The notes under the pieces were generated by a model. It made no database searches, was not told the DNA's origin, and was given only the letters and a program-made list of their open reading frames with translations. A DNA stretch of 6,716 bases, from assembly GCA_937959065.1 (NCBI GenBank), contig CALGOI010000075.1, forward strand, positions 1 through 6,716, read 5' to 3'. The position numbers and the translations under genes are program-made. Of the stretch, positions 5,981-6,716 are shown piece by piece. Each line of letters opens with the position of its first letter. Positions within the stretch are counted from its first letter, which is position 1. Origin of the DNA: an uncultured Ignavibacteriota bacterium (GTDB lineage Bacteria > Bacteroidota > Ignavibacteria > Tepidaquicellales > Tepidaquicellaceae).

Positions 5981-6716
5981 TTATAAGGCTTTCGCGCTCA
6001 GGCCCTACAGAGATATACTTAATCGTGTACCCTACAAGTTCTTCGATCTTATTCACATAGTTTTGCGCTGTGTCAGGCAGCTCATCGAACTTCCTGCACC
6101 CGGTGATATCTTCACTCCATCCGTCCATCTCGATGTAGTCAGGTTTTGCTTTATCCAGTACCGGGTTTAGAGGGAAGTTCTTATATTTTTTCCCATCCAC
6201 ATCATATGCTGTGCAAATGTAAAGCTTCTCTCTTCCGGAAAGTGAATCGAGTTTAGTTATTGCAATGTCGTTAACGCCCTGTACCTGTGCTCCGTACCGT
6301 GAGGCAACAGCGTCGAAGTGTCCGATCCTCCTTGGTCTACCTGTAGAAGCACCGTACTCAAAAGCAATCTCCCTGAGATTATCGGCTTCTTCACCGGAAA
6401 TTTCAGTTACGAAAGGTCCAGCACCAACGCATGTAGAAAATGCTTTCATTACACCAGTTACGAGGTAATCTTTTGTGTTGAGTAAACCACCGCCAATAGG
6501 AGCAAACGCTGCTAAAGCGCAGGAAGAAGTTGTAAACGGATATATTCCATAGTAGATATCCCTCAGTGAACCGAGCTGCGCTTCAAAAAGGATTTTCTTA
6601 TTATTTGAAGCTGCATTTTCGAGTAATTGGGTTACGTCGGTGATATATGGTTTTATTTTCTCACTGTATTTTCGAGTCCATTCGAGGGCTTCTTCGAATG
6701 AAATGACTTTGTCTTC
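5973..6716 (-). CDS. purA: Adenylosuccinate synthetase, C-terminal part (partial)
   Basis: The frame is open from the window edge (6716) to TAG at 5973-5975, giving the last 247 residues; the GTP-binding N-terminal part (some 170-190 residues, judging from about 430 in E. coli PurA) lies outside. The enzyme makes adenylosuccinate from IMP, aspartate and GTP, the first committed step to AMP, in the cytoplasm. Family marks in the visible part: I-L-F-E-A-Q-L-G (42-49), Y-P-F-T-T-S-S (59-65), S-T-C-V-G-x-G-P-F (94-102), the substrate loop S-T-G-R-P-R-R (near 124-130), L-T/I-T-K-L-D-x-L-S-G, D-G-W-x-E-D-I and the ending Y-I-S-V-G-P-E-R. The first of these differs from the E. coli F-E-G-A-Q-G; from memory, F-E-A-Q-L-G together with S-T-C-V-G marks a distinct PurA subgroup found in clostridia and others. 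The gene converges on the DoxX gene, overlapping it by eight bases with no terminator between. Confidence 0.95.
   Translation of the reverse strand, partial: EDKVISFEEALEWTRKYSEKIKPYITDVTQLLENAASNNKKILFEAQLGSLRDIYYGIYPFTTSSCALAAFAPIGGGLLNTKDYLVTGVMKAFSTCVGAGPFVTEISGEEADNLREIAFEYGASTGRPRRIGHFDAVASRYGAQVQGVNDIAITKLDSLSGREKLYICTAYDVDGKKYKNFPLNPVLDKAKPDYIEMDGWSEDITGCRKFDELPDTAQNYVNKIEELVGYTIKYISVGPERESLIIR

Overview
The window is A+T-rich bacterial chromosome. Two things point to the Bacteroidota/Chlorobi/Ignavibacteria (FCB) group: a TTG-N20-TAATTTTG promoter in front of a tRNA gene (the Bacteroidetes-type -33/-7 consensus is TTTG / TAnnTTTG), and genes with weak or no Shine-Dalgarno sequences beside two that have good ones. 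The phylum is an inference. No plasmid, phage or CRISPR structure is visible.

Layout. At 1-40 is the last 12 codons of a plus-strand gene, followed by a bidirectional intrinsic terminator. Next come two minus-strand tRNA genes, tRNA-Gly(GCC) then tRNA-Cys(GCA) in transcription order. The spacer between them holds a 9-bp hairpin and a degenerate copy of the 5' half of tRNA-Cys. On the plus strand follow a small META/HslJ-like lipoprotein gene (441-866) and a 235-residue protein with a HExxH zinc-protease motif (1055-1762). The latter ends at a strong terminator shared with the convergent genes to its right.

The centre (1817-5260, minus strand) is a tandem pair of homologous genes, two bases apart. 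Each encodes a secreted serine hydrolase of the beta-lactamase/D-aminopeptidase (PF00144) type, followed by a TPR-like segment and a DUF3471-like C-terminal domain. Both are broken in this sequence: the downstream copy by a single in-frame TAG where its sister has TGG (Trp), the upstream copy by a net 35-bp deletion that shifts the frame. All three catalytic motifs (SxxK, YxN, HTG) are still legible in both, so the damage looks recent, or is assembly/sequencing error.

Divergent from the pair is a DoxX-family membrane protein with a long charged C-terminal tail (5393-5980). Its 3' end overlaps by 8 bp the 3' end of a convergent adenylosuccinate synthetase gene (purA), which runs off the right edge. 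The PurA has the 'FEAQLG...STCVG' sequence type rather than the E. coli 'FEGAQG' type.

I see no defence or other multi-gene novel system. The best leads are the doubly broken hydrolase pair, the tRNA-Cys half-copy and the uncharacterised HExxH protein.
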